Shown here piece by piece: positions 31,484-43,902 of a stretch of DNA of 64,000 nucleotides. A program made the translations under genes and the position numbers. How positions within the stretch are numbered: the stretch's first letter is position 1; every line of letters begins with the position of its first letter. Source of the stretch: Metridium senile (lineage: Eukaryota > Cnidaria > Anthozoa > Actiniaria > Metridiidae); NCBI GenBank assembly GCA_949775045.1, contig OX459105.1, positions 15,400,227 to 15,464,226 of the forward strand, written 5' to 3'. A model generated the notes under the pieces. The model saw nothing but the letters and a program-made list of their open reading frames with translations. It had not been told where the DNA came from and searched no databases.

Positions 31484-34400
31484 GTAAGTTATAAATCGAT
31501 TATTATTAATAAAACTTTTCATAGTTTCATTCAGTTTTACTATGAAAATCACTAGAGTGGTTTAATTTTCGTTGAAAAGTTGGCCTTGGGGGTGTGTCTT
31601 TTTGTACCACATGACCAATTTTGAGCAAAATGATTGGCCAGAAGCGATCACATGGTACAAAAAAAATTGGTCACGTGGACGGAATTTTTGGGGCATGATT
31701 ACCAGTCTACTGATTTCCATAGTATTCCAAAGTGAATCAATTAAAGCGGTGCAAAGCAAGAGGTGTAACCATAAACCACCGATTCCAGTCAATTCCAGGC
31801 TGTCAAAGGCTGTCTTTAGTTCTATATCAAAAGTATTCAAAACTGAATCAATTCAAAGCGGTGTGAAGGGAGAGGTGTAACCATTCAACCACCAATTCCA
31901 GTCAATTCCAGACTTTATTTCTCTATAGATGTACCCATCTTTAAAATTTCAGGTTGCAACAAAACTTTGAATGACAGACAAGGCATATTCCAGTCTCCTA
32001 TCTACCCTGACAATTACTCGAATGGTCAACTGTGTTCCTGGACGATCGTTGTTCCTGTCAATCACACTGTGCTCGTTCACTTCACTCACTTCGTTCTTGA
32101 TGACACCAACGTTAACAATGGTACAGACGTTCTGGAACTACACGTGTTAACCAACAATAGTTTCCAAATCAACACCACGTACACTGGTAATCGGGGACCT
32201 TTCCAGATAACATCAACAACAGATGTGCAGTTTGTGTTCCGTTCGAATGAGGCGAACAGTAGTCGTGGTTTCCGTGCTGAATATAATATATTTCTGCCTC
32301 AAGGTTTGTAGAAATGTTTACAATAGGTAACACAATGAAATTTGTAACACCGTAAAACATATCAACGAAACTTTATTTTTAAACAGTTTAATTTTAAATT
32401 TTGCTGGAAACTTGTTGGCTTATTGAATATGCAATTGGCTGTTTCGTGGCACAGACTACTCCCTGGCAGAAATGTGGTGAATTTGGAGTGGTCAGTTCAG
32501 AAAGTAAAGAAGATTGTTCAAACCAACAAAATGTTTAAATGATCACAATTCTTCTTTGAGATTCAATTTCCTATACTCTAATTTCATGTTATCTAGGACT
32601 GCTGTACTATTGGACAAAAGGCGCATTTGCAAAGGGAAGGCCACGATTTGTTGTGAAATCATACACCGATTCAAAGCAAAGAACAAATGCAGTGCAAATG
32701 CACTTTTAGCATGCAAATTGTGTAGCGATGCTGGACGTGAAAATAGAGTATTTATTGCTTGTATTTCTTGATTATTTAATGGAGTTTCTTGTTTATGCAT
32801 TGAGTGACGTGGTAATATAATTTTTGCAGAGAAAACCACAAGAATACCACACGTACACGTAGTCAATACTCAGCCTCCAACAACGAAGCAAAATTCATCC
32901 ATAGAGCCACACATCCATTTACCAACAATAAAAAAATATTCCACAAACAGTGAACCTCCATCAGTTATTACCCAATCATTACCATCGATAACTGGTACAG
33001 ATATGATGAACAAGACTAAAGTCGATTCTTTGAAAGCTAACAGCGAAAGCACTGGGACTGCTATACTAATAGTAATACCGCTGGTCTGTTGTATACTGAT
33101 TGTGGTCGTTGCCATTGACATCTACTATCGTCGGAGGTAAGTGTTTTTTAAGATCATCTACTTGCGGGAGGTCTATAAAAGGTTCCATAAATAGAAAAAA
33201 CGTTTATGATTTTATTTGGATGACCTAAATGCAAAAGAAGCTATATACCATACATGTTTACTTTTGATTTGAAAATGTTTACACAATATTGTTTTCTAGA
33301 ACGAGAAATCGCAGAAAAGACTCGAAAGAACATCCCAGCTTTGTTAGGTAATAATAACTGTATCATGAATAGATTAATATTTTATACAAAGGTTAAAATT
33401 AACGTTTCTGTCAACAGAAGCGATGAACACTTTGATCATGAACAAGTTGCTACGAACCCAACTTATGGCAGGTTTGTGATTTTCCTGTAATTTTACCTTT
33501 TGGACATTTTTGCCTAATTGTTTTGTTTCCTCTTTTGTCTTAAAGTAATGATTCTCATTCTAATCATCATCATCATCATTCTCATAATCTTTATCACCTT
33601 CATCATCATCATCATCATCATCATCCTCATCGACCATCATTGTCATCATTGTCATCGTCGTCATTATCATCATAATCATCATCATAATCAGCTTTACCAT
33701 CATCACTATCATCCTTGTCATCATAACCGACATCATCATCATCTCTATTAATTTTATCATCCACTAACATTACAACCATCCCAAAATATAAGCAGTAAAG
33801 TTAATAATGTGTTATTCAATAGAACAGAGAAATTTCCAATGGCACATTACAACACTACAGCTGCCAACACTACCACCGATTCAACAAACGAATTACAAGA
33901 CAACGACACCAGTTACGAAAGGATAAGTCGATTCTCGCCTAGACGAGAGGTACCTGAAGATTACCAGGAACTAGATAGAACATCTTATCCGAACTCCACT
34001 AATATAACGTCCCTTACTAATGCCCATGATAATCAGATTTATCAAGGGTTTGAGAGCCCTTCCAAATCAGAGCATGAGACGGACGACGATATGTACCACA
34101 CAATCGATACTGGATCGTGTTCCAATAATGTTTTATACGAAAAGACCATTTTATATGATAGGTAAGGATTCATTTTTGTAATCGATACTGGATCGTGTTC
34201 CAATAATGTTATGTACGAAAGGACCATTTTATATGATAGGTACGTAAGCACTTATTTTCTCTCATGCAATCGATATCGGATCGTGCCTCAATAATGTTTT
34301 GTACGAAAGGAACATTTTATATGATAGGTAAGAATATATTCTCTCGATCCCATGCAATCGATACTAGATCGTGATACAATAACCTTTTGAACGAAAGGAA

Positions 34401-34522
34401 CATTCTATATGATATATGAGGCTGTTCAATAATTTAACTCGAACTGGTTCATACTCAAACATGTATTCAAAAGATAAAGCAAACTGACCCTATGTTTTGT
34501 ATTATTTTTCAGTGTTGCATGA
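30233..34522 (+). CDS. ApeC-CUB transmembrane receptor, copy 1 (5' exons out of frame)
   Basis: Exons 30233-30451, 31085-31483, 31953-32303, 32830-33136, 33300-33347, 33418-33471, 33823-34161 and 34513-34522 splice in frame to a TGA and give about 575 residues. Domains in order: ApeC first half (LWPEGSYSF, SGCPSGWSENGY, SFCLKNQ), ApeC second half (GKYCVYREGY, LPISHPFYLLPYGSSDCQQV), CUB (CNKTLNDRQG, SPIYPDNYSNGQLCSW, GFRAEYN), a Thr/Pro/Ser stalk, a membrane helix (AILIVIPLVCCILIVVVAI) stopped by YYRRR, and a tail with NPTY, TSYERI, EDYQEL, IYQGF, MYHTI and LYDRSVA. ApeC proteins from amphioxus bind peptidoglycan; ligand binding here is inference. No in-frame signal exon of its own was found, because the upstream WSC-like exon does not join in phase. 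Confidence 0.75.
30560..31065. repeat. GAT-rich tract between the ApeC exons of copy 1
   Basis: Degenerate GATGAT/GTTGAT repeats. Within it the end of the first ApeC exon (TCGTTTTG, GAAGCAAAGGAC, TGGCCAGAAGGTTTG) is repeated at 30820-30885 as a decayed duplicate. Confidence 0.75.
33418..34522 (+). CDS. Tyrosine-rich cytoplasmic tail exons, receptor copy 1
   Basis: Exons 33418-33471, 33823-34161 and 34513-34522. The first ends ATNPTYGR, an NPxY motif of the kind bound by PTB domains. The second has TSYERI (a TxYxxI, ITSM-type match), DYQEL twelve residues later, IYQGF, MYHTI and LYEKT. The third adds SVA and TGA. Copy 2 (45436-45489, 46188-46532, 46896-46905) encodes nearly the same tail. Acidic runs such as ETDDDMYH precede two tyrosines. 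Confidence 0.8.
33560..33755. repeat. CAT trinucleotide tract, tail intron of copy 1
   Basis: ATC/CAT repeats with interruptions. A sister tract lies at 45590-45780 in copy 2. Confidence 0.85.
34170..34420 (+). repeat. Three decayed tandem copies of the tail-exon 3' end
   Basis: Directly after the donor at 34162, units of about 80 bp repeat the exon end. Each has AATCGATACTGGATCGTG, then a GTACGAAAGGACCATTTT block and TATATGATAGGTA. The exonic original plus three copies are visible, progressively diverged. In-frame readthrough meets a TAA at the first donor, so they are not simple exon extensions. The same array occurs after copy 2 (46540-46790). Confidence 0.8.
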
Positions 34523-34661
34523 CAGGTTCTCACTGTTTCGTTGGCTGGGAATGGATTTAGTTGTATAGACACGCTATAGATGATATCATGAAGATCAAAA
34601 TAGTTTTTTCTCATGACAAATACCTAAAATTGACTTACGATTCCGCCAAAAATCTAGTTTT

Positions 34662-36365
34662 ACAGTGAGGACACTCGAACCTTGAACACTTTAAGTCTTT
34701 TTTGTTCCTTTTTAACTCGTGGATCGAAGATCCTCGAGTTATTGGGATGGGACTTTTAAACCGGAAGTGTCACTCACTCACTCACTCACTCGCTCACTCA
34801 CTAGATCGTCAGTGTAAACTTTTGAGCCCCAAGATTTTGGTCAGCGTACCTCACTATAATGCATTACATCATCTTTCAAACAATTACTCTCCCAATTGGG
34901 TTTCCTGTATAATGACGTAACCAAGACTACCCCTCCAACACTTTGGGCTCCCTGTGTAAATACGTCACGACCTACCCCACCCCACTTGTAACTTACCCCA
35001 CCATAGGGGTCACGTTCTAACCTCATAAAGCTATTCTCACTATGTAGTCAATGTGTAAGTTTAAAATTTATACCCCAAATAATCTTTCTAACCTCCCATG
35101 TGGGACACTTCACTATATAATCGCAAATAAAAGTTATCACCAACAACGAGTGCATACTTATTATTAATAACGTAAAAAATGGTGTATCTTTTCTAATTTT
35201 AAGTTTTTAAGCGAAATTATTTATATGCGAGATATCACTAAATCAGATATTCGATCCTTCGCGCATGCTCAGAATGATTGAGGAGTCTAACAACTCAAAA
35301 ACAGACACGTAAAAATAACAAAAACAAACATACTGCATTGCAAATAATTTTTTATGAATTTGTTTACGTTGAATTTTAAAAGCGTGCACCCAGACACGGC
35401 TTAAAAACGGATGACTCGTTCAAAGCACGAGGTATTGCACCACAGGAAGCCCAAATACCACAGGAAGCCCAAATAAATCGCCATCTTGGATTTGAACACG
35501 AATTTATTCGGATTTCTCGTACTTCTACATCGATTTACTCTTCCAAATCAGCGTTGGCTTTCGGTATATTGTTTGCTCAAGACATTATACAATTGCAAGC
35601 TGTTATTTTCTAACGTTTTACGAAAAGAGGTTTTCTAACACATGTCAATATCGGACCAATTTTGATACTCGAGCCAACTCGATCCTCGAATTCTCAGAAA
35701 GCAGATTGATCAGCAAGCTCAGGAGCCCAAGGTAGATAAAAACAACGACATGAAAGCTGGATTATTCCAATACAAACTGCCATCAAAGCAAAGAAACAAG
35801 TAACTATTATATAATTATACTTTTTTCAGATAAATATCAATATTTTCAAAACATAATTCATCTTTTTAATAGTTAATCTTAAATCGCCTAACATCGCCTA
35901 AGAATTTAAGAGCTTTTTGCTAAAATCGCCAAAGATCTCCTTTAATACAGGTTTAATAGGAACTTGTGGCCTTACAATTAAGATTTATACATAAATTTCA
36001 AATCTATTATAAATAAAGTTTTATTTGTTTGAAATCAATTCCTTGTCTTTTCAATATGCTAGCATTCATTATTTTCATAATGTTCTGAGATTTTTTAAGT
36101 TATATCCAACAAAGTCAACATTAAAAGTGGTCTAAAAACTAAGCGCCTTCAAAATGTTCTAACAGATCCACGAGTTGGCCATAGGTGGCCTTTGATTTTA
36201 ATTCAACCCACATCCCTTGAATCAATAGATTAGAAATGTGATTTATTATGAATACGTAGTGTAGTGAACTTACTGCTTTATTTTTAGAGGTTTTGAAGCA
36301 GTAAAAGGTTCAGATAATAATAACATGAAAAAGTCAAGTGTTCACGGTTCGAGTATCCTCACTGT
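34662..36365. mobile_element. Composite transposon-like block downstream of receptor copy 1
   Basis: Outer inverted ends ACAGTGAGGACACTCGAACC and, at the right, the inverse (GGTTCGAGTATCCTCACTGT). Within it lies a second element, about 34712-36178, with ends AACTCGTGGATC and GATCCACGAGTT. A partial copy of the outer end occurs at 23698-23742 in a thioredoxin intron. No transposase recognised. Confidence 0.65.
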
Positions 36366-36943
36366 TAAAGTCTAAAAAGTATATCTAAGTTTTAGATTCC
36401 AAAGTTTACTAATCTTATCTACAATCTTGTGAAAAATACCATAGGACATCACCTATTGAGAGAACACCAATCAACATTGAATTGAGGGGCTTTGGTTTGC
36501 CAATAAATGTGTATATATTATTTTGAATTGTCCATTTTTGAAAGTTCATACGAAATAGGTCATAAAAATTCCCGGTCCACACAATGTTGAACATGCATGA
36601 TTGTAGATTTGAAAGTTTTATGTCAGTTAGTTTGGCTGGTAGAATATGTAAACCATGAAGAGTTCGATAAATGTCAATGTGTATAATGAAGACGTATCAG
36701 AAATACCGTAAGCAATCTTGAAAACAAAAGACTTTGATTACCAACAATAAAAAATTATTTTAACAGGTTGAGATTGCAACAGAACAATAGGCATATCTTT
36801 GATACGAATGAATCATTAGAGTGTTTTCTTTGAAAAAAATGGAGTGACTTAAGAAGACCTCAAAACAATGTAATAAAATGAATAAAAGCTGTCTTTTGCA
36901 TCTTGTGCATTCTCTTTCGTGCTATCCTAATCATCATCATCAT

Positions 36944-36978
<35 letters not shown>

Positions 36979-37004
36979 ATCATCATCATCATCATCATCA
37001 TCAT

Positions 37005-37051
<47 letters not shown>

Positions 37052-37240
37052 TATATCATCATCAGCTACTCATGCCACTCATGCAGTCAGATGAGCTCTA
37101 CATTTCTCTCCATTTTGCTTAGTCCGAACTGATCTTATCCAGGTTGATCCATATATATTCTCTCTATTTCTCCTTCCATCTCATCTTGGGTTAACTGTTG
37201 AACTTCATGCTGGCTAGGTGTCCTGTCCTGTTCGCGTATT
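36190..37240. repeat. Downstream segment duplicated at 49120-50230
   Basis: Collinear similarity of about 1 kb: CAACCCACATCCCTTGAATC, TTAGAAATGTGATTTATTAT, CATAGGACATCACCTATTGA, ACTTCATRCTGGC and the CAT tract in the same order. It shows that a unit comprising the 3' half of a receptor gene plus its downstream block was duplicated. Confidence 0.85.
36925..37062. repeat. CAT trinucleotide tract downstream of copy 1
   Basis: ATC repeats broken by occasional ATATC. A sister tract lies at 49888-50076, within the duplicated downstream block. Confidence 0.9.
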
Positions 37241-37590
37241 GTATCTTCTCCATACTTCTATGGAATATGCGACGCGTCTGCGCGAAGACTAAGTAAACGC
37301 AATCAACACTATAATGTCTAGTTGACTGTTGCCTCTAAGTAAAGCACAAAAATGTTTTATTCCGTTTACGATCAGCAAAATAAACATTCCTGAAATATTT
37401 CTGGGTTCCACGGTTTTCTCATTCTGACTGTAACGTGTTTCATTCTTACGTATACAAATTACATAATTTAATGTTTCACTATCATTCACTATATTTTCTA
37501 ATTCTGCATCTAGTAACTTTGACTCATTATAATGTACGCAATTGTTTTATTTGGAAAGTTTACGACCGAATTGGTCAAGACCAAAAATTA

Positions 37591-38470
37591 TTACTGGGTT
37601 GCCTGTGGCAGGAAATAACTTGTTAGCTAGGGTTGTTGGAAAAAGTACCGGGGATGCTCGTCAGAAATTTTCAAAAATACCCCTAAAAGATACCGGAAGT
37701 CTTTTAAAAAGGGCGTGGCTGGATGAATTTTGCCCCCTAAGAGATACCACATTAATCAATAATATTAATATACGTATTAGAAGCGAATATCGTTTAGCTC
37801 TTCTCTTCTTTTTCGACACCCTAAGAGATACCAGAAATGCTAATTTTCAAAAATTGCATTTAACACCCTAAAAGATACCAAATCACTGATTTTTACCCTT
37901 AAAAGATACGACGAGCATCCCGGCCCGGTACTTTTTCCCCGAAGTGACCCCCCCCCCCCCCCCCCCCCCTTCCCCTACCATTATCTTTAGATTTTTGATG
38001 GCTACGCTCAAACTACTTACAAACGCACACGCCGTACGTGGTAGAGCTACACTCAGATGTTAATGAGCGATTTTTGAACGGGTTCTTCCACGTACTCAAA
38101 GAGAGAACTATGAAAATTTATGGGCAAACTATATGAATATTAGAACTAATTAGAACTAAATAACTTATTTGGCAGTGAGCAGTTTCGATCCTGAAATAGA
38201 TATCAGTTATTTCATAAGACGTGCTAGTCTCAATAGCTCAACGTAGTAAAGGTTAAACAAGTAGCTTTTAAGCTAAAAAACAATTAAACGCGTTAGTAAC
38301 GCAATCATACCTGTCGTCTACTACAAAAGTAGGTTGTTTTCCACAGGAAAGGAAAAATCGTGCGCGAAATAAGAAAAGGATTGGGTTGGAACTTTGGCGA
38401 GTATTGGAATGCTCATCATCTAGCTCTAGAATACTTCACAGCCAATAGCGAACGATCCAAGAGCGTCTAG
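37591..38470 (+). mobile_element. Insertion in the promoter of receptor copy 2, Helitron-like 3' end
   Basis: Comparison with the promoter of copy 3 (51577-51810) shows collinear flanks interrupted here. The insertion ends AAGAGCGTCTAG followed by TT, the same 3' terminus as 63690. It contains repeated CCTAAAAGATACC motifs and a poly-C run (about 37939-37968). The left boundary is approximate. Confidence 0.5.
37640..37920. repeat. Interspersed AAAAGATACC motifs and poly-C run
   Basis: Five to six irregularly spaced copies of CCCTAAAAGATACC or AAGAGATACCA. Related CCTTTTAGG-rich stretches occur at 7000-7140 and 8130-8345 in the ADAM-type gene. No coding signal. Confidence 0.5.
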
Positions 38471-41400
38471 TTGGTACTTGTGACGTCATTAAGTCTTATA
38501 AGTAACAATATATCCAATAATCACGTCAGTTGACACAGACAATGCACAGATATAAGGCACGATGATAAAACTATATGGAACACTGGTAATTTTCATGCTT
38601 TTCCCATGGAACAGTCTTACTAAAAGTAAGTGCGAATAATGTGTAATATCAATGTGTTTGTGGTACCTTTTAAAAATATAGTATTGAAAATAACACTTAG
38701 TATGCAGAAGAAGGAAAATGCCACAATGGCAAAATCGTACACAAACACACTCACGGTACAACACAAATTATTTATAAAGCTCAAACCCAAAGAGGTTTTA
38801 TGTAAGTATTTGCTAAATATCTTGTTAGAGCTTGTCTGTGTTGCAATGACCCATAACCACTGTCAGAAGATGTACAGTAACAATTCGATTTGATTTAAGG
38901 GATTTAGCATTGACGTTCTCAATTATATTAATAACTGCATATTTCATTATAGACTTTTTTATTAGCGACTTTTTTATGTGTATCTTTTAAAATTAAAATT
39001 ATTTTTAGATTAAAAAATGTAGAAACTGAAGTGATACCTGTGGTTAAGCTCTTAAGCTATTTCCGCTTTCGATCATTGTACAATTCTATAGTTCTGTCTT
39101 GAGAAGCTGTCACTCATCAATCACTTGTCTCTGAATCGTTGAAATTTGATTGCCTCTGTTTTAAATACTTATTTACACTTAATTGTGATCAGATAGATTT
39201 AATTTGGTAAGGGAACGGAGACATTGCGTGACTCACTACTGGATAAGCGTTGACAGGTTAATGTAATACAATTACCTAGCGTGACATATTGAGGAAAAAA
39301 ACATTTAATATTTGATGGGGGATGAGGTTGGGAAGGAGTTGTTAGGGGCTATGATTAAATTCTCAAATAATATCTAGCAAGGTTTTGATCTTGAAAAATA
39401 TTTCGCACAAGGTCAGATACGGAATAAAACTGTCGAGTAGAGTTTATCCAAATATATCGCGCAGCAATTGGGACGAGGAATAAAATATCGAGCAAATGAC
39501 CTAACCCCCATTAAATATCATATGGTAAATTTTACACCAATTCTCAGTCCATGATTGAACATGCTTTATACACTACAATCAGTTAGTCATAAAAAACTCA
39601 ATATTCTAGGCAACAGTTATTAGTATTGTCCGTATAAACTTTGATCAGTCCTTATTTGTGACCTTTTAGTGAGATCTTACAAGCACATAGGATGCTTTAA
39701 GGACGACTGGGACCGAGCACTGCCGATCGTTCTTGGTAGTATGACAAGTACTGCAAAAGTCGAAGAATGTGCTTTTAAAGCCAATGAGAAGGGCTATCCT
39801 GTTTTCTCACTTCAAGCTGGATACGAGTGTTTTAGTGGACCCACAGCTGACAAGACTTATTATAAGTATGGTCCATCAACAGATTGTGATACTGATGGTC
39901 TTGGAGACCATTGGGCTAATGATGTCTATCAATTCGCTGCAGGTAAACAGTTCTTTTTCTTACTTTACTATTACCAACTTAATTTGTGTATAACTTGAGG
40001 AATGAATGTTCATTAAAAGTTGGAAAGCCAGTTTAATAAAAATAATGTTTGAGTAGGGAGCCCATCTATCCGAAGAGTTTTTCAATTTGTCCTACGATCT
40101 TTGAAAAATGTATATTAAATTGTTAAATGATCAACAAAGATTGGGTGTGAACGTATTGACCACAACTGCTGTGTGTTTATTTTTTTAGATGTTCATTAAT
40201 TAACATCGGAAAACACGTGTTAACATTTGGTCAGCAAACATGCAGAAATAAGGCTTCAAAATCGTGGTTTTTCGATCTTTTTTCGAAATAATTGCAGCCA
40301 TGGCTACAGCTGGCTCAATATTTTATTGACCTTATCAAATGATCTACTTTCCGTGCAAAAAGTACACGTACTTTTGGAGTTGAAAGCGAACGGTTTGATC
40401 ACTTTTACAAGCTAGAGAGATTGTGCGACTATTCTCAAGTCAAGTTACAATATGGGCTATATTTAGAATTAAACAAACCCTTTCAAAAAGTAGCTATGGA
40501 TTCAAAAACACCATTCTTTACGGACATGTTAATGTGTAATACATGGCTATGCGTGGAAAAAAACCACGTACTTTTCAAGATTTTTGATTGTTATCGCTGT
40601 AATCTCTCGGTCATTTTCTTATAAGACTCTCATTTAAAATCGAGCGGACGGTAGAGCCTCGAAAACTCTTTGAATGATATATAATATTTTGTCGCCGGTT
40701 GTCGTCTGAGTAAACATAATGTGCTGTGAAAGGCTTCTCTGGATGTTTAATTGTTTTTGAAAGCAGGTTTCTACTTGGAAAATGAATCTTTAATTTTTTA
40801 AATGTATCAATTTTTAAAAACGAGCCTATATAGGGACGGCAAAAAATATGTATCTTGGGTTTCCAAGTATACTTGCTAATATAAACTTATACTTATTAAT
40901 AAGTAATGCTATGCAATTATGACAATAATGAAACGGTCACATGACCAGACACCGCCAAAGGCCTATTAACTAGCAGACAATTATGAGTTTATTAAGTTGA
41001 TTTACAAATATTTTTTTTTTTCATAAATTGATCCAGATGGCGAGATTCTCTGGCCGAAAGGAACGTTCTCTCTACTCAAGCCTTCTTCAGGCTGTCCTAC
41101 AGATTTTATTGATAATGGCTGGCTTATCCAGGATACTCTTGATCAAGTCACAAATAACAGATCAACCGTGTTAAGCATTGATGGATATGTGACAAAGGGC
41201 TACGTTTCCAGGTCTTTTTGTACCAAGACCGTAGGAACGTCACGCGAATGGCCTAAAGGTTAGTCTTGTGGCTTAGATAATTACCTTTATGGTTTATCAC
41301 CATCATTATCATCATCAGGAATTAATATTATCATCGTCATCATGTTTGGAATCATGTTTCACGGAAAATATAATTGCCGTTTCACAAAAACGAACAACCG

Positions 41401-41514
41401 TCAAACCCCTTTTCTCGAAATAACCCTTTTTACCACCTTGTATCTTGCTATTGTTTTATATAAAGATGATGAGTATGATCAATGACTTTACATAACATCC
41501 TTATTCTTTGGCAG

Positions 41515-41917
41515 GGCAATACTGCATTTATAAGGAAGGGGGTATCAATCCACCGAACAGAAGGCTGGATTAGAATGGACAATGCAATCAATAATAATAA
41601 AGACACTAAGAAGATGGTATACAAAAAAGGAATTGGTTTAGGATCGTACTCTCTCTATATGTATTTCTTTTGCCAAACCACTGGAGACAAGTCAGTTCCT
41701 GTCGATCTTCCTATATCTCATCCTTTATATCTTCTACCGTATGGTTCCTCTGAATGTCAACAAGTGAAGTGGATGGTAGCTACCAAACAATGGATTCAAT
41801 ATGCAACTAGTAACTATGAAGCGCAACCGGGCCAGTGGACATCCCTATCGATACCCTATATTAAAGCTGGTTCCAGAGAGAGACCAGGCGTTAACATGTT
41901 TTACTGCCTCTACATAA
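41515..41917 (+). pseudogene. Frameshifted second ApeC exon of receptor copy 2
   Basis: The exon enters in phase 1 and starts GQYCIYKEGG, as in copy 3 (GQYCIYKEGN). It then loses two net bases, and the homologous reading continues in another frame as KKMVYKKGIGLGSYSLYM and HPLYLLPYGSSECQQV. The 3' end (YEAQPGQWTSLSIPYIK, FYCLYI) is diverged from copies 1 and 3, which resemble each other there. Confidence 0.8.
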
Positions 41918-42147
41918 GTAAGTTTATCACACTTGTTCAGAACTCTGCTTGCTATCACCACCATTATAATTATCACCAGTACCAGTACCAACACTGTCCT
42001 GGAACCTTAAAAAAATGTTTTGGTTTTAGGCCGTTTTTGAAATTTTCAAGGATTATTTTCGTTTTCAGGTCACATTTTCACGGCCACCCTGCAAGCCACA
42101 GAGCCCAAAATGGCAATTTCAAGCTCAATAGCTCATTTAATTAGAAA

Positions 42148-43902
42148 CTAGACGCCCTACGGAGCGTGCACTCGTGCCCTGGATGCAAAGTGATGAGCTT
42201 GGGACAGCTGGAACTAGTTTACAGATTTGAATGGCAGAAATGCATTTAAGACAGTTATCACTGAACGCACACAATCTGTGTACGTTATATATGAAGTTGC
42301 TGATCAAGTTAAAATATAAATATGAAACTAGTGCTACTGGACTACTTGGATTCTTAGCTGCATAAGGGATGAAATACTATTTCATTTGGAAGGGATCGAG
42401 ACCTGAGCTACACTTCCCAGTATGATTTTACGGTCACTTGCAACCTTATTTTTTTCTTTTCGGGTTCCATATTTGAATACATCTCCCGTTTTTTTGTTAA
42501 TTTTTTATCTTTTGTTTGTTTAATTTAAATTTCTATAGAGTATTGGGTCTTTCCTTATCACTGGACATTTGAGAACTGGAAAGAGAATAAAATACATATT
42601 TTGCATCACATTGGGAGGTTTTTTTTTATGTCACAAAATGTTTTGATAGGACAGTTGCCATCAGTAATGTTGTAAGTTGTCTTATTTTGTTGAATAATAT
42701 ATAGTTTATAGAATAACCAGAGAAACAAAGCATGAAACCGGTTGTTTTGATATTAATATTTTCTATAATGCACTTCTTGAGGGATGTTTTTCTTGAAGAA
42801 CTATTTCATGTTCAGTAACTAATGTGCATTCTAGGTCAATAATGGTATCATATATCTTTAAAACATTTGTAATTCACTGGCATCATTTTGTACAAAACCA
42901 TTACAAATATTATACAGCTTAGCATGCTCATTAATGGAATCTAATGTTACATAATTCCAATATTCACAGGATTTTATAACACAGAAACATATAGTGTATG
43001 CTGCAATTGATAAGAAAATATGTTTTACTCTCAGCAATATAACTCATGTAAGAGTTTATGTTATGACTGCAACCATCAAATTCATTTATAAATGTTAAAA
43101 GAATGAATTATCCAAAAAGTTGAAACATAATGTACTTCATCCACATGACCAATATTTATTGTAGTATAATTAATTCCTGTATATAGAGGACTAATCAAAT
43201 TAAATGGTGCAAAGCCCTCATTTGATCACCTGCACCACCAACATATAACAATTGTAAAACCTCATTCAGCTAATCAAGACTGCAATAATACCACAGGGGG
43301 AATTGTTGGAACAGTTTGCACAATATTATCTAGAGTTAGAGGGCAAGGATTTGAATCAATGTCACGTGAAATAAGTAATTTTCCTCTAGAAAAATAATAG
43401 CTCTCATTTTGAGTACAACATTTTATTGAATAAATGCATTTGGTGTCATTACAATTAAACTTCGTCCTTGTTTTACTACAATAAGATTTACTATTGAATA
43501 TATTATTAAGACTTACTCATGTTGTTGATTTGTGAGTTAAACCAATGTTTAACTGTTTTTCATTGTAATAGTAATTTGTTTTGCCGGTTTTTCGACCATC
43601 CATGTAGCTTTAATCTCTTCGTTTGTCGCTGCTAGGACAGTTTCCTCACGAATGGAAGGAGAAGCGACGATATGCTTGCTGATTTCTTCGTTTCTTGGAG
43701 CTAAGACAGCTTCCTTACGAATGGAAAGCGTTTTAATTCGACTAAAACTCTGTAAACTACGTCCATTTTGTTTATGCCGCCTTGATTATTCAGCTTGTAT
43801 GTCGCAAAGAATGCTGGGTGTTATCGCCTCGCTTTCAAAATTGAAAGACAGACGTACGGCGTTGCATTTTAAGACTCGTGCCGGCCATAGGCCTGGGCAC
43901 GA
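42148..43902 (-). mobile_element. Helitron-like element in intron of receptor copy 2
   Basis: Read on the minus strand it begins TCGTGCCCAGGCCTATGG (the start of a hairpin closing with GGCACGA). Near the end it repeats CCAGGGCACGAGTGCACG, forms the hairpin ACGCTC-CGTA-GGGCGT and stops at CTAG followed by T. A 5' TC, a 3' hairpin shortly before CTAG, and no target duplication are Helitron features. Inside is non-coding AT-rich sequence; no Rep/helicase was seen, so it is non-autonomous. Confidence 0.55.

Larger units (their letters stand above)
37240..38561. promoter_or_regulatory. 5' flank of receptor copy 2
   Basis: 37420-37590 and 38480-38561 match the 5' flank of copy 3 (51575-51810) through TTTCATTCTTACGTA, ATAATTTAATGTTTC and TTAAGTCTTATA..AGTAACAATATA. 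The flank is split here by the insertion at 37591-38470. The shared AGTCTTATA(TA)AGTAACAA block about 70 bp before the ATG is a candidate core promoter, by conservation only. Confidence 0.45.

Noticed and set aside
37542..37871. 109-codon frame in the promoter insertion of copy 2
   Set aside because: It spans the duplication breakpoint and the AAAAGATACC repeats; no domain.
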